64,000 bases of DNA, taken from contig DASTXR010000073.1 in NCBI GenBank assembly GCA_035765415.1, forward strand, positions 1 to 64,000. Direction: 5' to 3'. Below, piece after piece: positions 8,462 through 16,938 of this stretch (the stretch's first letter is position 1; every line of letters begins with the position of its first letter). Both the position numbers and the translations under genes were made by a program. Source of the DNA: CADEED01 sp035765415. Lineage in GTDB: Bacteria; Pseudomonadota; Gammaproteobacteria; Steroidobacterales; Steroidobacteraceae. The notes beneath the pieces were generated by a model. That model did no database searches and was not told where the DNA came from. It saw only the letters and a program-made list of their open reading frames with translations.

Positions 8462-10159
8462 TCAGGTCCCGGCGCCGGCCGAGACCAGGGTCTCCGGGTC
8501 GATGATGCCGCTGTCACCCATGGCGTGCGACATCTCTTCGAGCGCGGACAGCAGCTCGTCGCAGGACGCGATGCGCTGCTCGCGCGACTTCGACATCAGG
8601 CGTTCGAGCAGCGGCTGATAGCCGAGGTGATGCACCGGAAGTTCGGGCACCGGCGCCATGACGTGTTGTTGCAGCACATCGATGGCCGACGCGCCGAGGT
8701 AGGGCTTCTTGCCCGCCAGCATTTCGTAAAGCATCACGCCGAGGCTGTAGAGGTCGGTGCGCGCATCGAGCGATTCGCCCTGCGCCTGTTCCGGGCTCAT
8801 GTAGTAAGGCGAGCCGCGCAGAACGCCGGTGCGCGTGCTGCCGTCGCCCGAGAGCAGGCTGCGCGCCAGGCCGAAGTCGATGAGCACCACGCTGCCGTCA
8901 TCGCGCAGCATGACGTTGGGCGGCTTGAGATCGCGGTGGATGATGCCCGCTTCGTGCACCACCTTCAGCGAGCGCGCTATTTCCTTGAGGAAGGCGATCG
9001 CCTCGTCGGAGGTCAACGGGTTCTGCAGGCGCGCCTTGAGGTCGCCGCAGGGGAAATATTCCATCGCGAGGTATTCGACGCCTTCGTGGATGCCATAGTC
9101 GAACAGATCGATGATGGACGGGTGGTCGAGCGCCGCGATGGCCTCGAACTCACGCTGGAACATGATGGAGCGCTGGCCGGTGTCGGCGGCCGCGGCATCG
9201 ACGTTGCCGGAGTGCTTGCGCTTGGAGATCTTGAGCGCCACGTTGTGGCCGAGGTCTTCGGCAATCGCGAGATACACGGCGGCGGCTTCGGACTCGCCTA
9301 TCTTCTGAAGAATGGTGTAACCGGGGATCTGGTGATTCTCCGGCGCGATGGGCTTGCGTTCCTTCACGGCGGGCATCGAGAGCGCCGCCGCGTCCCTGGC
9401 AGGCGCGGGCGCTTCGGACGGCGCGGGCGCTGCGGGCGGTGTCGCAACCGGCGTCAGGACGGGTGCATGCGAGGCCAGTGCTGCCTTCGCGGCCTCGGCC
9501 AGGCTGGCGCCGGTGTGCGTGGCGATGTGCGAGCGAGGTGGCGCCGGAACGACGGGCGCTTGCGGCGCGGCCGCCGGTTTCGGCGGCGGGATGACCTGCG
9601 CGGCCGCGCTGGCCAGGCTGGCGCCGGTGTGCGTGGAAATGTGCGGCGGCGGCGTCGCGGCGGCGCGCGTCAGGGTTTCGGCGTGTTTGTCGGTTTCCGG
9701 CTTGAAGCCCGCCTGGGCATTACGTTCCGCACGGCGCTGCGCTTCCTTCTCGATGGCGCGCAGCGTGAGCTTGATGGAGCGTTGCAGCCGCGCCGGGGTC
9801 AGCAGCCGCTTGGGTAGATAGTCGGCGGCGCCGAGGCGCAGCGTGCGGATCGCGGAGAGCTCGCTGCCGCCTTCGGCGAGGATGATCATCTCGGGAAAAC
9901 CCGGCTGGGTGCGCAGCTTGCGGATCCAGTCGAAGCTGTCCGTGGTCGGATCCTCGATGCCTTCGTCGAAGGCCATCGACAACATGACGATGTCGTAGTC
10001 GCGCACGGTCATCGCCGTGCGCACGCGGCCGAACGACGTCCAGTCCATGATGACGATGGAATCGTTGGGCCATCCGGCGCCCACCGTGTGCTGCAGCCAC
10101 TGCGCGTACTTGGCGTCGGTCTCGACGATCAGGAAGCGTTGTGTGCGCGGCGCGTCCAT
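8462..10159 (-). CDS. Receiver-like domain fused to Ser/Thr protein kinase
   Basis: The protein has 565 residues. Residues 1-135 look like a response-regulator receiver: an acidic pair in VETD and a lysine in DYLPKR are present, but the expected phosphoacceptor aspartate is replaced (IVMLSMAF). A linker (about 140-275) contains two near-identical motifs, HISTHTGASLAS (173-184) and HIATHTGASLAE (211-222). The C-terminal Hanks-type kinase has VALK (K310), HRDLKPPN (408-415), DFG (428-430) and SPEQ (455-458). Its glycine loop GESEAAAV retains a single glycine. No transmembrane helix is seen, so it is probably cytoplasmic. It abuts the TonB-like gene with no spacing. Confidence 0.88.
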   Translation of the reverse strand: MDAPRTQRFLIVETDAKYAQWLQHTVGAGWPNDSIVIMDWTSFGRVRTAMTVRDYDIVMLSMAFDEGIEDPTTDSFDWIRKLRTQPGFPEMIILAEGGSELSAIRTLRLGAADYLPKRLLTPARLQRSIKLTLRAIEKEAQRRAERNAQAGFKPETDKHAETLTRAAATPPPHISTHTGASLASAAAQVIPPPKPAAAPQAPVVPAPPRSHIATHTGASLAEAAKAALASHAPVLTPVATPPAAPAPSEAPAPARDAAALSMPAVKERKPIAPENHQIPGYTILQKIGESEAAAVYLAIAEDLGHNVALKISKRKHSGNVDAAAADTGQRSIMFQREFEAIAALDHPSIIDLFDYGIHEGVEYLAMEYFPCGDLKARLQNPLTSDEAIAFLKEIARSLKVVHEAGIIHRDLKPPNVMLRDDGSVVLIDFGLARSLLSGDGSTRTGVLRGSPYYMSPEQAQGESLDARTDLYSLGVMLYEMLAGKKPYLGASAIDVLQQHVMAPVPELPVHHLGYQPLLERLMSKSREQRIASCDELLSALEEMSHAMGDSGIIDPETLVSAGAGT

Positions 10160-12316
10160 CTATTCATCCGCGAATCTGATGCGAACCGCGACGCGCTGTT
10201 CGACGGGTTTGCCTTCTTTCGACATGACCGGCTTGTAACGCCACTGGCTCACCGCGGCGATCGCCGACGAGTCGAAAGTCCTGCGTGGATTGGAATTGGT
10301 GACGACGATGTTGCTGGTGGAGCCGTCGGTGAGCACGGTGAACTCCATTTCGACCCAGCCGCCGCCGCCGCGAATGCGCGCCGAATTGGGGAATTTCGGC
10401 GGGACGTATTCGAGGCGCTCCAGCGACTTCTCACCGACCACCTTCTTGCTCTGCGCCGCGCTCGCGCGCGCGGCTGCCAGGTTGTTTTCCGCGGTCTTCA
10501 GATCTTCGCCGACGAAGCCGATGGTGCGCGCTTCGTTGAGCCAGGTGTCGGCCGCGGCGAAATCGCCACGCGACTGCGCACCGCGGACTTCGGCGAGATA
10601 GGCGTTGCCTAGACCCTGGCGCGCGCTGGCCACCGCGGGATTGCCCGCATCGAGGTTGATCAGCGCCAGCAGATGAGCCTTGGCGTTGTTGCCCGCGGGC
10701 TGCAGCAGCCGGTTCGCGGACAGCGCGGCGGTGAAGGACTGGGCGAGAGCCATCACTTTGCCGGCGCGCGCGTTGTTGACCGTGTCGTGCAGCGAGCGGC
10801 GAATGGTGGACATTTCCTGGCGCGGAGCGCCCGTGCTGTCGGCGTTTGCCAGCCAGCGTTCGGTCTCGGTCGCGATGCCGGCGTTGGCCGCGAGCGATGC
10901 GCGATCGAGCAGCGCCTTCTGCAGAGAACGCGTGGTCTCGCGCAGCGTCGGATCGCCGTCGGGAAGCAGCTGGCGCGCGGCGTCGACGTAGAACCGCGCA
11001 TTATCCTCGGAAGGTTCGGTGAGCTTGCCGCTGGCCAGCCGCGATTGCGCGAGCCGTAGATAGGTGGCGGCTTTCTCCAGCTTGTCCTGGGCGTCGCTGT
11101 CCTTGGCGCGCGTGAGAGCGGCGCGTTCGTTCTCGCGCTCGATCTGCATCATCAGGAAAGCGCCGCGCGCCGTCGCCGGCGTGAGTGTCTCGGCCACCGC
11201 CACCATCTTCTTCGCGTCCTCGACGCTGCCCGCGGTGATGGCACGCTCGGCGGCGCTCAGGAGCCTGTCGGCGACGCGCACCAGGCCCGCCTTGGCGAGC
11301 GTGTTGCTGGGATCGAGAACGAGCGCGCCGCGGAACAACTCGACGGCGTTGCGTCCGGGCGGAGAGGCGAGCTCACCGCGCTGCAACGCGGCTTCCGCCT
11401 GCGCGAGCTGTTCGTTCAGGCGTTCTTCGAAGCTCGGGACGGGCTGCGGCGTTTCGCGCGGCGCCACTTCCTCGGGCGCCTGCACGACGGCCGGACGCGA
11501 AGCGGCGGGGCGCAGGGTGTCGCGCACGGATTCCCTGGCTGCGGCCGGGGCAACCGCGGGCGTGGGAACGGGCTCGGGCGCGGCCGCCACGGGTTCCGGC
11601 TCCTGTTCCTGCTGCACGGGCGGCGCCGCGTCCTCGGCCCGGGGGGCCGCGACCGGATCCGGCTCGGCGGGAGCGGCGTCGGCCGGCGGACTAACTACCT
11701 GCGCGACGGACGCGGATGCGGCTTCCGGTTTTCCGCGGGACGACATCGCGTACCAGGCTCCCGCGGCGGCGAAGATGACGGCCGCGCCGATGAGGCCCGG
11801 CAGCACCGCGCGCATCGAGCTCGAGCCGCCGGCCTTGGCGGCTTTCTCGAATCGCGAGAAATCCGGGCGCGTCTGCTCGAGCGTGCGCTCGACATTCTCG
11901 ACTTCGTGACGGCGCAGGGCGGCGTCGACGAACAATCGAACACGCGGCGCGGACACCGGGCGATGCAGGAAGCGATACACCACGCCGGAGGTGATCTGCC
12001 CGGCGACCTTGGATTGTTCTTCGGCGGTACCGACCACCACGAGCACGAGGTCCGGCCAGGTCTCGCGCATGCGTTCCGCCATCGTGGCGAGATCGCCTTC
12101 GATGAACATGCTGTCGAGCAGCGCCACGGAGACGCGGCGGCTATGGAGATGCGGAGTGAGCTCGGCTTCGGAGGTGACGAGGATGAGATCGTTGGACGGA
12201 TCGACGACGCTGCGTAGCAGCCCGATCAGGGCGCGATCCTGTGTAATTGCGGCAATGGCCACCGGCGCCGCGGCGTTGGCGAGCATGGGCGAATCGTATT
12301 CCGACTGCGGCAACAT
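10160..12316 (-). CDS. Receiver-like domain / transmembrane / repeat / TonB C-terminal fusion
   Basis: The first gene of the signalling operon encodes 718 residues in an unusual order. A receiver-like domain (about 17-135) keeps an aspartate at 68 (VALLDSMF), but the usual lysine is replaced (FLHRPVS). A transmembrane helix spans about 169-191. A Pro/Ala/Glu-rich spacer, suited to crossing the periplasm, follows, then a long helical region that looks TPR-like. The last 85 or so residues form a TonB C-terminal domain (PPKFPNSARIRGGGG and SQWRYKPV). TonB domains normally contact outer membrane receptors, so this protein could join a cytoplasmic signal to an envelope partner. The alternative ATG at residue 11 cannot be excluded. 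Confidence 0.85.
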   Translation of the reverse strand: MLPQSEYDSPMLANAAAPVAIAAITQDRALIGLLRSVVDPSNDLILVTSEAELTPHLHSRRVSVALLDSMFIEGDLATMAERMRETWPDLVLVVVGTAEEQSKVAGQITSGVVYRFLHRPVSAPRVRLFVDAALRRHEVENVERTLEQTRPDFSRFEKAAKAGGSSSMRAVLPGLIGAAVIFAAAGAWYAMSSRGKPEAASASVAQVVSPPADAAPAEPDPVAAPRAEDAAPPVQQEQEPEPVAAAPEPVPTPAVAPAAARESVRDTLRPAASRPAVVQAPEEVAPRETPQPVPSFEERLNEQLAQAEAALQRGELASPPGRNAVELFRGALVLDPSNTLAKAGLVRVADRLLSAAERAITAGSVEDAKKMVAVAETLTPATARGAFLMMQIERENERAALTRAKDSDAQDKLEKAATYLRLAQSRLASGKLTEPSEDNARFYVDAARQLLPDGDPTLRETTRSLQKALLDRASLAANAGIATETERWLANADSTGAPRQEMSTIRRSLHDTVNNARAGKVMALAQSFTAALSANRLLQPAGNNAKAHLLALINLDAGNPAVASARQGLGNAYLAEVRGAQSRGDFAAADTWLNEARTIGFVGEDLKTAENNLAAARASAAQSKKVVGEKSLERLEYVPPKFPNSARIRGGGGWVEMEFTVLTDGSTSNIVVTNSNPRRTFDSSAIAAVSQWRYKPVMSKEGKPVEQRVAVRIRFADE

Positions 12317-12454
12317 GACGGTGGTGGCAGACCCGCAAAAAGCAGCGAAAACAAAGGGTGCGAAAGCACTTTAACAAGATATGTAAGTTTATCGGGGAAG
12401 CCCGCCCGAAGGCCCTGCGCACCGGTAATCCGTGAACTGCGTCCCTCCACCAAT

Positions 12455-12469
12455 GTCTCGTAACGAGAC
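12455..12469. promoter_or_regulatory. 15-bp perfect palindrome, candidate operator
   Basis: GTCTCGT-A-ACGAGAC has two perfect 7-bp arms around one base. It lies in the 225-bp divergent gap between the signalling operon (minus) and the secreted-protein gene (plus). It is about 12 bases upstream of a possible -35 region for the plus-strand gene and could bind a dimeric regulator. The regulator is not identifiable. Confidence 0.45.
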
Positions 12470-12480
12470 TGCTTTCACAG

Positions 12481-12511
12481 TTGGGGCGACCGTTCCCACC
12501 CCGGTTATGAT
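12481..12511 (+). promoter_or_regulatory. Candidate sigma-70-type promoter
   Basis: TTGGGG at 12481-12486 and TATGAT at 12506-12511 are separated by 19 bases, a little long for a sigma-70 promoter, and lie 31 bases upstream of the ATG at 12542. The -35 match is weak, so this is a candidate only. Confidence 0.3.
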
Positions 12512-12541
12512 CGCCGCCGCCATAAGCGAATGGAGTGCCAA

Positions 12542-13474
12542 ATGCGCGTTAGAGCCCTGATTTTTACGGTGTTGTTCACGTGTTTGAGCCAGATGGCGTC
12601 CGCCGCCGGCCCGAATGGTGCCCAGCAGCGAGGCGCGGAGGCATTCCTGGCCGCGCTGGCGGGCGGCAACGTCATGGCCGTCGCCCAGGAGCTGCATCCC
12701 GACGAGGTGGAAAAACTGCGCACGCGCCTGCTCACCCTGTTTCGCGCCGAAGCCTCGCGTTCCGACAACACCTACCGCTCACGGTTGTTTGGACCCGGGC
12801 GGACGCTGGCCGACCTCGAGCGCATGACGCCGGTGGCTTTCTATGCCGCCCTGTCCGACCGCGTGCGGTTTCGCGCGCGCGAGTACGAGAAGGTCGATTG
12901 GCTGGGCCTGGTTCAGGACGGCAAGGTGGTCTACGTCGTCGGCAAAGGCGTGCAGCCCAAGGAGCGCGGCGCGGTCAAGGTTCTGGTGACGGTGGCGCTC
13001 GCGCAGTACGGCGCGCAATGGCGCGCCATCATCCCGACCGAAGTAGAAGCCCAGCTCGACGATCTCATCGAAGGCCGCGTTGCGGCAGCGCCGCCACCGA
13101 CGGGCGGCGCCCCGGGCAGATCGCTGGTCGAGGAACGCCCGGCGCCGTTGTCGCCCGGCATCAGCGAGCTGCTGGCGCGCGCGGAAGCCAGCCTGGCCGA
13201 TGGACGCTGCGAGGAGTATTACAGCCAGTTCATGAGCCCTAACTTCAACCGCGCGACGTCGAAATCCGCGCGCAAGACGCTGATCAACTCCTGCACCAAC
13301 AATGAGAGCCTGCGCGAGACCATGATCACCACGCTGCGAATCGTGCAGGAGCTCAGCCCGAAGTACGACCAGGGCGGCGCGCGCGCCATCTATGACGTGA
13401 GCGGGCAGGGGCTGCCCTATCAACGCTTCGTGCTCGAGCGTGACAAGGACAATCGCTGGTACATCGCGGAGTGA
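12542..13474 (+). CDS. Exported protein of unknown function
   Basis: This 310-residue protein starts with a signal peptide, MRVRALIFTVLFTCLSQMASA, with likely cleavage after ASA. I chose the ATG at 12542 because GGAG precedes it and it gives a clean signal sequence. An in-frame ATG at 12530 would add four residues. The mature part has two halves separated by a Pro-rich linker near residue 185. Both halves look alpha/beta and contain no motif I recognise; the second holds two cysteines (about residues 228 and 256). It overlaps the next gene by one base, so it is probably in an operon with the GNAT gene. The function is unknown. Confidence 0.8.
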   Translation: MRVRALIFTVLFTCLSQMASAAGPNGAQQRGAEAFLAALAGGNVMAVAQELHPDEVEKLRTRLLTLFRAEASRSDNTYRSRLFGPGRTLADLERMTPVAFYAALSDRVRFRAREYEKVDWLGLVQDGKVVYVVGKGVQPKERGAVKVLVTVALAQYGAQWRAIIPTEVEAQLDDLIEGRVAAAPPPTGGAPGRSLVEERPAPLSPGISELLARAEASLADGRCEEYYSQFMSPNFNRATSKSARKTLINSCTNNESLRETMITTLRIVQELSPKYDQGGARAIYDVSGQGLPYQRFVLERDKDNRWYIAE

Positions 13475-13962
13475 TGACTCGAATGCTGAACATCCGACCC
13501 GCTACGCGCGAAGACGCGCCGGTCATCGCCAGCCTGGTGCGCGAGCTCGCCGACTACGAAAAGCTGCTGCCCGAGGCGAAAGCCACGGCGGAAGATTTCC
13601 TGCGCGAGATCGAATCTCCCAATCCGGTCATCCACGTGCTGATCGCGGAATGGCAGGGCGAGCCCGTGGGTTTCGCACTGTATTTCTTCAACTTTTCGAC
13701 GTTCGTCGGCCGGCCGGGCCTGTACCTCGAGGACCTGTTCGTGAGACCCGCGCAGCGCAGTCACGGCATCGGCCGCGCGCTGCTGCGCGCGCTGGCGCAA
13801 ATCGCCGAACAGCGCGGTTGCGGGCGCATGGAGTGGGCGGTGCTCGACTGGAATGAACCCGCGCTGCGGTTCTACAAGACACTGGACGCGCGCCAGATGA
13901 AGGAATGGATCATCCATCGCCTCACGCCGGTCGAGATCGCCCGGCTGGCCGCGGAAGCCTGA
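13474..13962 (+). CDS. GNAT family N-acetyltransferase
   Basis: This 162-residue protein has the GNAT fold, including LYLEDLFVRPAQRSHGIGRALL, where R-x-x-G-I-G forms the acetyl-CoA pyrophosphate loop. WNEPALRFYKTLDAR near the C-terminus is typical of the diamine/spermidine acetyltransferase-like group. The ATG at 13474 shares one base with the previous stop codon and is preceded by CGGAG. A second ATG at 13483 is possible. The acceptor substrate is not predictable from sequence, although family resemblance favours a small amine or amino acid. Confidence 0.88.
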   Translation: MTRMLNIRPATREDAPVIASLVRELADYEKLLPEAKATAEDFLREIESPNPVIHVLIAEWQGEPVGFALYFFNFSTFVGRPGLYLEDLFVRPAQRSHGIGRALLRALAQIAEQRGCGRMEWAVLDWNEPALRFYKTLDARQMKEWIIHRLTPVEIARLAAEA

Positions 13963-13977
13963 CCGAAGGAGATACGC

Positions 13978-14370
13978 ATGAAACGTCTCGCCACTTTGTT
14001 AGCCAGCGCCCTGCTGTGCGCCGCGGGCCCGGTCGCCGCCGGCGACACCAGCGCGCCTCTCATCACGCAGGCGGAGCTGCTGGAGCGCCTGGAGCAGAAG
14101 GATCCCGAGCTCGTGGTGCTCGATGTGCGCACTGCCGCGGAATTTGCCGCCGGCCACGTGCCCGGTGCGCTCAACGTGTCGCACGACCTGCTGGCCTCGC
14201 GCGTCGACGAGCTCGCCGCCATGCGCGACAAGAAGATAGTGCTCTACTGCCGCAGCGGGCGTCGCACCTTGTTAGCCGAAGACGTGCTGCGCAAGGCCGG
14301 CTTCAAGAACCTGGCGCATCTCGAGGGCGACTACCTCGCGTGGGAGGCTGCGAAGCGGCCAACAGAATAA
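13978..14370 (+). CDS. Periplasmic rhodanese-like protein
   Basis: This 130-residue protein has a signal peptide (MKRLATLLASALLCAAGPVAA) followed by one rhodanese domain. The catalytic loop YCRSGRR contains the active-site cysteine, and VVLDVRTAAEFAAGHVPGA is the classic N-terminal rhodanese motif. Such proteins transfer sulfane sulfur or bind oxyanions; a periplasmic location is inferred from the leader. GGAG precedes its ATG, 15 bases after the GNAT stop codon, so it is likely the third gene of the same operon. Confidence 0.9.
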   Translation: MKRLATLLASALLCAAGPVAAGDTSAPLITQAELLERLEQKDPELVVLDVRTAAEFAAGHVPGALNVSHDLLASRVDELAAMRDKKIVLYCRSGRRTLLAEDVLRKAGFKNLAHLEGDYLAWEAAKRPTE

Positions 14371-14374
14371 TAAT

Positions 14375-14414
14375 GGGGTCAGTCCCCAATTCCTGGCAAA
14401 TGGGGTCGGACCTC
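14375..14414. repeat. Degenerate REP-like inverted repeat
   Basis: GGGGTCAGTCCCCAATTCC (14375-14393) is followed by AAATGGGGTCGGACCTC, which is its imperfect inverse. The left arm closely resembles the outer arm of the large palindrome at 44168 (GGGGACGCTCCCCATTTCC). It lies between the convergent rhodanese and gspB genes, where it could also act as a transcription barrier. The rest of the 109-base gap shows nothing else. Confidence 0.5.
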
Positions 14415-14479
14415 ATCCGCCGCAGGCAGTTCGAACAGCGTCGCGGGAGAGGTCTGACGCCATCCCACCCCTCCCCACA

Positions 14480-15193
14480 TCAGTTCGCGTCCAGCGTGAA
14501 CTGCGTGCCGCGATAGGCGAGGCGCGCGCCGGTCTGGGTGATCGAAATGAGCTGCACACCTTCGGGCAACGATTCGCCTTCGCGCAGCTTGCGCATGTTG
14601 ATGAAGACGAATCGCTTCGAAGGATCCGCGTCAAACACGTGAAGGTCGAGTCGCAGCTCCGGAATCTGGGCGCCTTGCGCCAGCACCTCGTCGCGCGAAG
14701 GCACTGCGCCCGAACGCCGTGCGGCAGCCACGGCGTTCGCCTGATCGGGCGTGATGGCCGGCCGATAGTCGCGCGCGTCGTAGTCCGGCGGTATGGACGG
14801 CTCCTGTCCGGACAACATGGGTTCTTCGACGAGCGGTAACGCAGGGCTCGGCGCTACGACACCTGGGTCCGATCCCAGGCTCACGGCCGGTGGCGCGTTG
14901 GCGGGAATGTAGGTGGACGTCGCCGGAACCGTGACCATGCCCGGCGGCGCGGCCGCGGCCGAGGCCTGCGCAGCCACGCCGGAGGATGCGGGCGGTGGCG
15001 CGGGAGCCGCCGGCTGGCGCAACACGACCCAGAGCAGGATGAGGATGTTCACGCCTAACAACACGCCGAGCCCGGCTGCCCACAGCGGAAAACGGCGGCG
15101 CGGCGCGGCGACCTTGACCTCGAACAGCGCCGGCGAAGACTGCCGCTGCCGGTCGTTCTCGGATTTCTTGAGTGCGTCGAGAATGAACGACAT
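14480..15193 (-). CDS. gspB: General secretion pathway protein B (GspB)
   Basis: This 237-residue protein begins MSFILDALKKSENDRQRQ, a signature of the GspB/ExeB N-terminus. A transmembrane helix follows (about 38-58), then a Pro/Ala-rich periplasmic spacer and a C-terminal GspB domain containing LDLHVFDADPSKRFVFIN. With ExeA, GspB helps assemble the outer membrane secretin of the type II secretion system through the peptidoglycan. The ATG at 15193 is one base from the exeA stop codon. An in-frame upstream extension overlaps exeA and is not credible. No core gsp genes are in the window. Confidence 0.88.
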   Translation of the reverse strand: MSFILDALKKSENDRQRQSSPALFEVKVAAPRRRFPLWAAGLGVLLGVNILILLWVVLRQPAAPAPPPASSGVAAQASAAAAPPGMVTVPATSTYIPANAPPAVSLGSDPGVVAPSPALPLVEEPMLSGQEPSIPPDYDARDYRPAITPDQANAVAAARRSGAVPSRDEVLAQGAQIPELRLDLHVFDADPSKRFVFINMRKLREGESLPEGVQLISITQTGARLAYRGTQFTLDAN

Positions 15194-15194
15194 G

Positions 15195-16811
15195 TCAGCT
15201 GCCTCTGCTGCTGCGCAGGAAGGGTGTAGCGGCATCGTTGAGCGCGGCATCGAGCGCGACCTGGGTCTGCACGCCCGCGACACCATCGACGGCCAGGCGA
15301 CTCTTGCGCTGGAAATCCTCGACCAAGGTTGCTAGCTCCGTATCGAAACGATCATTGTTGGGGACCTGCTCGGCGGGCAGGCCATTGACGCGGCGCAGGC
15401 TCTCGCGCAGCCAGCGCACGCGCGCGTTGCGCGCGCCCAGGGCCAGCGGCTGCGAGCCACCGGCGGCCGGTCGCCACAGGAGTACGTAGTCACCAAACCA
15501 GCTTCGCGAGAGATCGCCGATGCCGATTTTTCGCTGTGCGCCGCCCAGGTCCACCTGGGCGTGCTCGTCGTCGAGACCGGCGAGCACCACCTGGTGGGCG
15601 TGACCCTCGGAGTCGATGACATTGAGCACGGCCGGGCGATTGAACAGCCGCAGCTGCGCCAGCGAGCCGCGTTGCGTCAGGCACTCGAGGCCTCCCTGCA
15701 GCGCCTGGCTGCAGGGATCGACGCTGCCGGCGACGTAACGCAGGCCCCACAGCGCGAACAGCTTGTTGAACGCGTTGTCGGGGTCGGTTTCCGCCGCGTA
15801 CTGGCCTAACAACTTGTCGAGGTCCGGCAACGGCGGGGGCGGAGCCGGCGCCGGCGCGGGCGTCGGCGCGGGCGCGGCGGCAACCACCGGCGCCGGTGTC
15901 AGGGCGGTGATCACCTGCGGCAACAGCAGCACAGCGCTCGCGATCGCAATCGCGGCGACGCTGGCGGCCGTGGCCCACGGCAGCCAGCGCGGCTGGATGG
16001 TCCTGTCGAACACTTCGCCCGCGGCGCGGCGCACGACGCTGGCGCTGATCAGGTGGCGATCCTCGGTGAACGCGCCCAACAGCGATCGGTCGCTGATGAT
16101 GTTGATGAGCCGGGGCACGCCGCCCGAAAGCCGCTGGATTTCGCGCAATGCGCCGGCGGAGAACACTTCGCGCGTGGCGCCGGCGACGCGCAGGCGATGG
16201 CGCACGTAGGCGGCGGTTTCGTCGCCCGACAGCGGATCGAGGTGATAACGCCCGGTGATGCGCTGCGCGAGCTGGCGCAGCTCGACGCGGCCTAACAACT
16301 CACGCAGCTCGGGCTGGCCGATCAGGATGATCTGCAGCAGCTTCTGGGTTTCGGTCTCGAGATTGGTGAGCAGCCGCACCTGCTCGAGCACTTCGACGCT
16401 CAGGTTCTGGGCTTCGTCGACCACCAGCACGATGCGCCTGCCGTCGGCATGCGAATTGAGCAGGTGCAGGCTCAGCAGGTCGACCAGGTCCTTGAGGCTG
16501 TTTTCGGAGCCGTCCGCCACGCCGATGCCCAGCTCCTCGCAGATGGCCAGCAGGAACTCCGCGGGCGTCATGCGGGGATTGAGGATCAGCGCGATCTCGG
16601 CGTGCTTGGGGGCCTGCGTGAGCAGCGAGCGAACCACGGTGGTCTTGCCCGTGCCCACCTCCCCGGTGAGCTGGATGAAGCCGCCGGCCTCGTTGATGCC
16701 GTACACCAGGTGCGCCAGGGCTTCCGCATGCCGTCCCGACAGGAACAGATAGTGCGGATCGGGGGTGATCGAGAAGGGCTTCTCGTTTAGGCCGAAAAAG
16801 GGGGCGTACAT
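15195..16811 (-). CDS. exeA: ExeA/GspA-type AAA ATPase with peptidoglycan-binding domain
   Basis: The 538-residue protein starts MYAPFFGLNEKPFSITPDP, as ExeA proteins do. Walker A is GEVGTGKT (50-57) and Walker B is VLVVDEAQNL (about 122-131). A transmembrane helix near residue 275-295 follows, then an Ala/Pro-rich stretch and a periplasmic part. The end (ARNARVRWLRESLRRV to VDGVAGVQTQVALDAAL) is a PG_binding_1 domain. In Aeromonas ExeA works with ExeB to place the type II secretin through the cell wall. The pair here is clearly co-transcribed. Confidence 0.92.
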   Translation of the reverse strand: MYAPFFGLNEKPFSITPDPHYLFLSGRHAEALAHLVYGINEAGGFIQLTGEVGTGKTTVVRSLLTQAPKHAEIALILNPRMTPAEFLLAICEELGIGVADGSENSLKDLVDLLSLHLLNSHADGRRIVLVVDEAQNLSVEVLEQVRLLTNLETETQKLLQIILIGQPELRELLGRVELRQLAQRITGRYHLDPLSGDETAAYVRHRLRVAGATREVFSAGALREIQRLSGGVPRLINIISDRSLLGAFTEDRHLISASVVRRAAGEVFDRTIQPRWLPWATAASVAAIAIASAVLLLPQVITALTPAPVVAAAPAPTPAPAPAPPPPLPDLDKLLGQYAAETDPDNAFNKLFALWGLRYVAGSVDPCSQALQGGLECLTQRGSLAQLRLFNRPAVLNVIDSEGHAHQVVLAGLDDEHAQVDLGGAQRKIGIGDLSRSWFGDYVLLWRPAAGGSQPLALGARNARVRWLRESLRRVNGLPAEQVPNNDRFDTELATLVEDFQRKSRLAVDGVAGVQTQVALDAALNDAATPFLRSSRGS

Positions 16812-16853
16812 GGGTGTGCGGGGCCTGGAGGCTGATCTTTATATTTAAACGTA

Positions 16854-16872
16854 CGCCGCCGCATCGGCGGCG
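16854..16872. repeat. GC-rich hairpin in the exeA leader
   Basis: CGCCGCCG-CAT-CGGCGGCG is a perfect 8-bp stem in the gap between dinB and exeA, which are both minus-strand. Neither side has a proper T-tract in the direction of transcription, so it is not a classical terminator of dinB. An AT-rich stretch, TTTAAATATAAAG, lies just downstream on the minus strand and could hold the exeA -10 element. Confidence 0.5.
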
Positions 16873-16938
16873 TTAAAAAGCGGCGGGACGCCTGGAAACA
16901 GTATTGCACGGGCTTTTCCGCCCCGGCTACCCGCGGGG

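Noticed and set aside
16854..16872. Hairpin after dinB as a Rho-independent terminator
   Set aside because: The stem is perfect but no T-tract follows it in the direction of dinB transcription.
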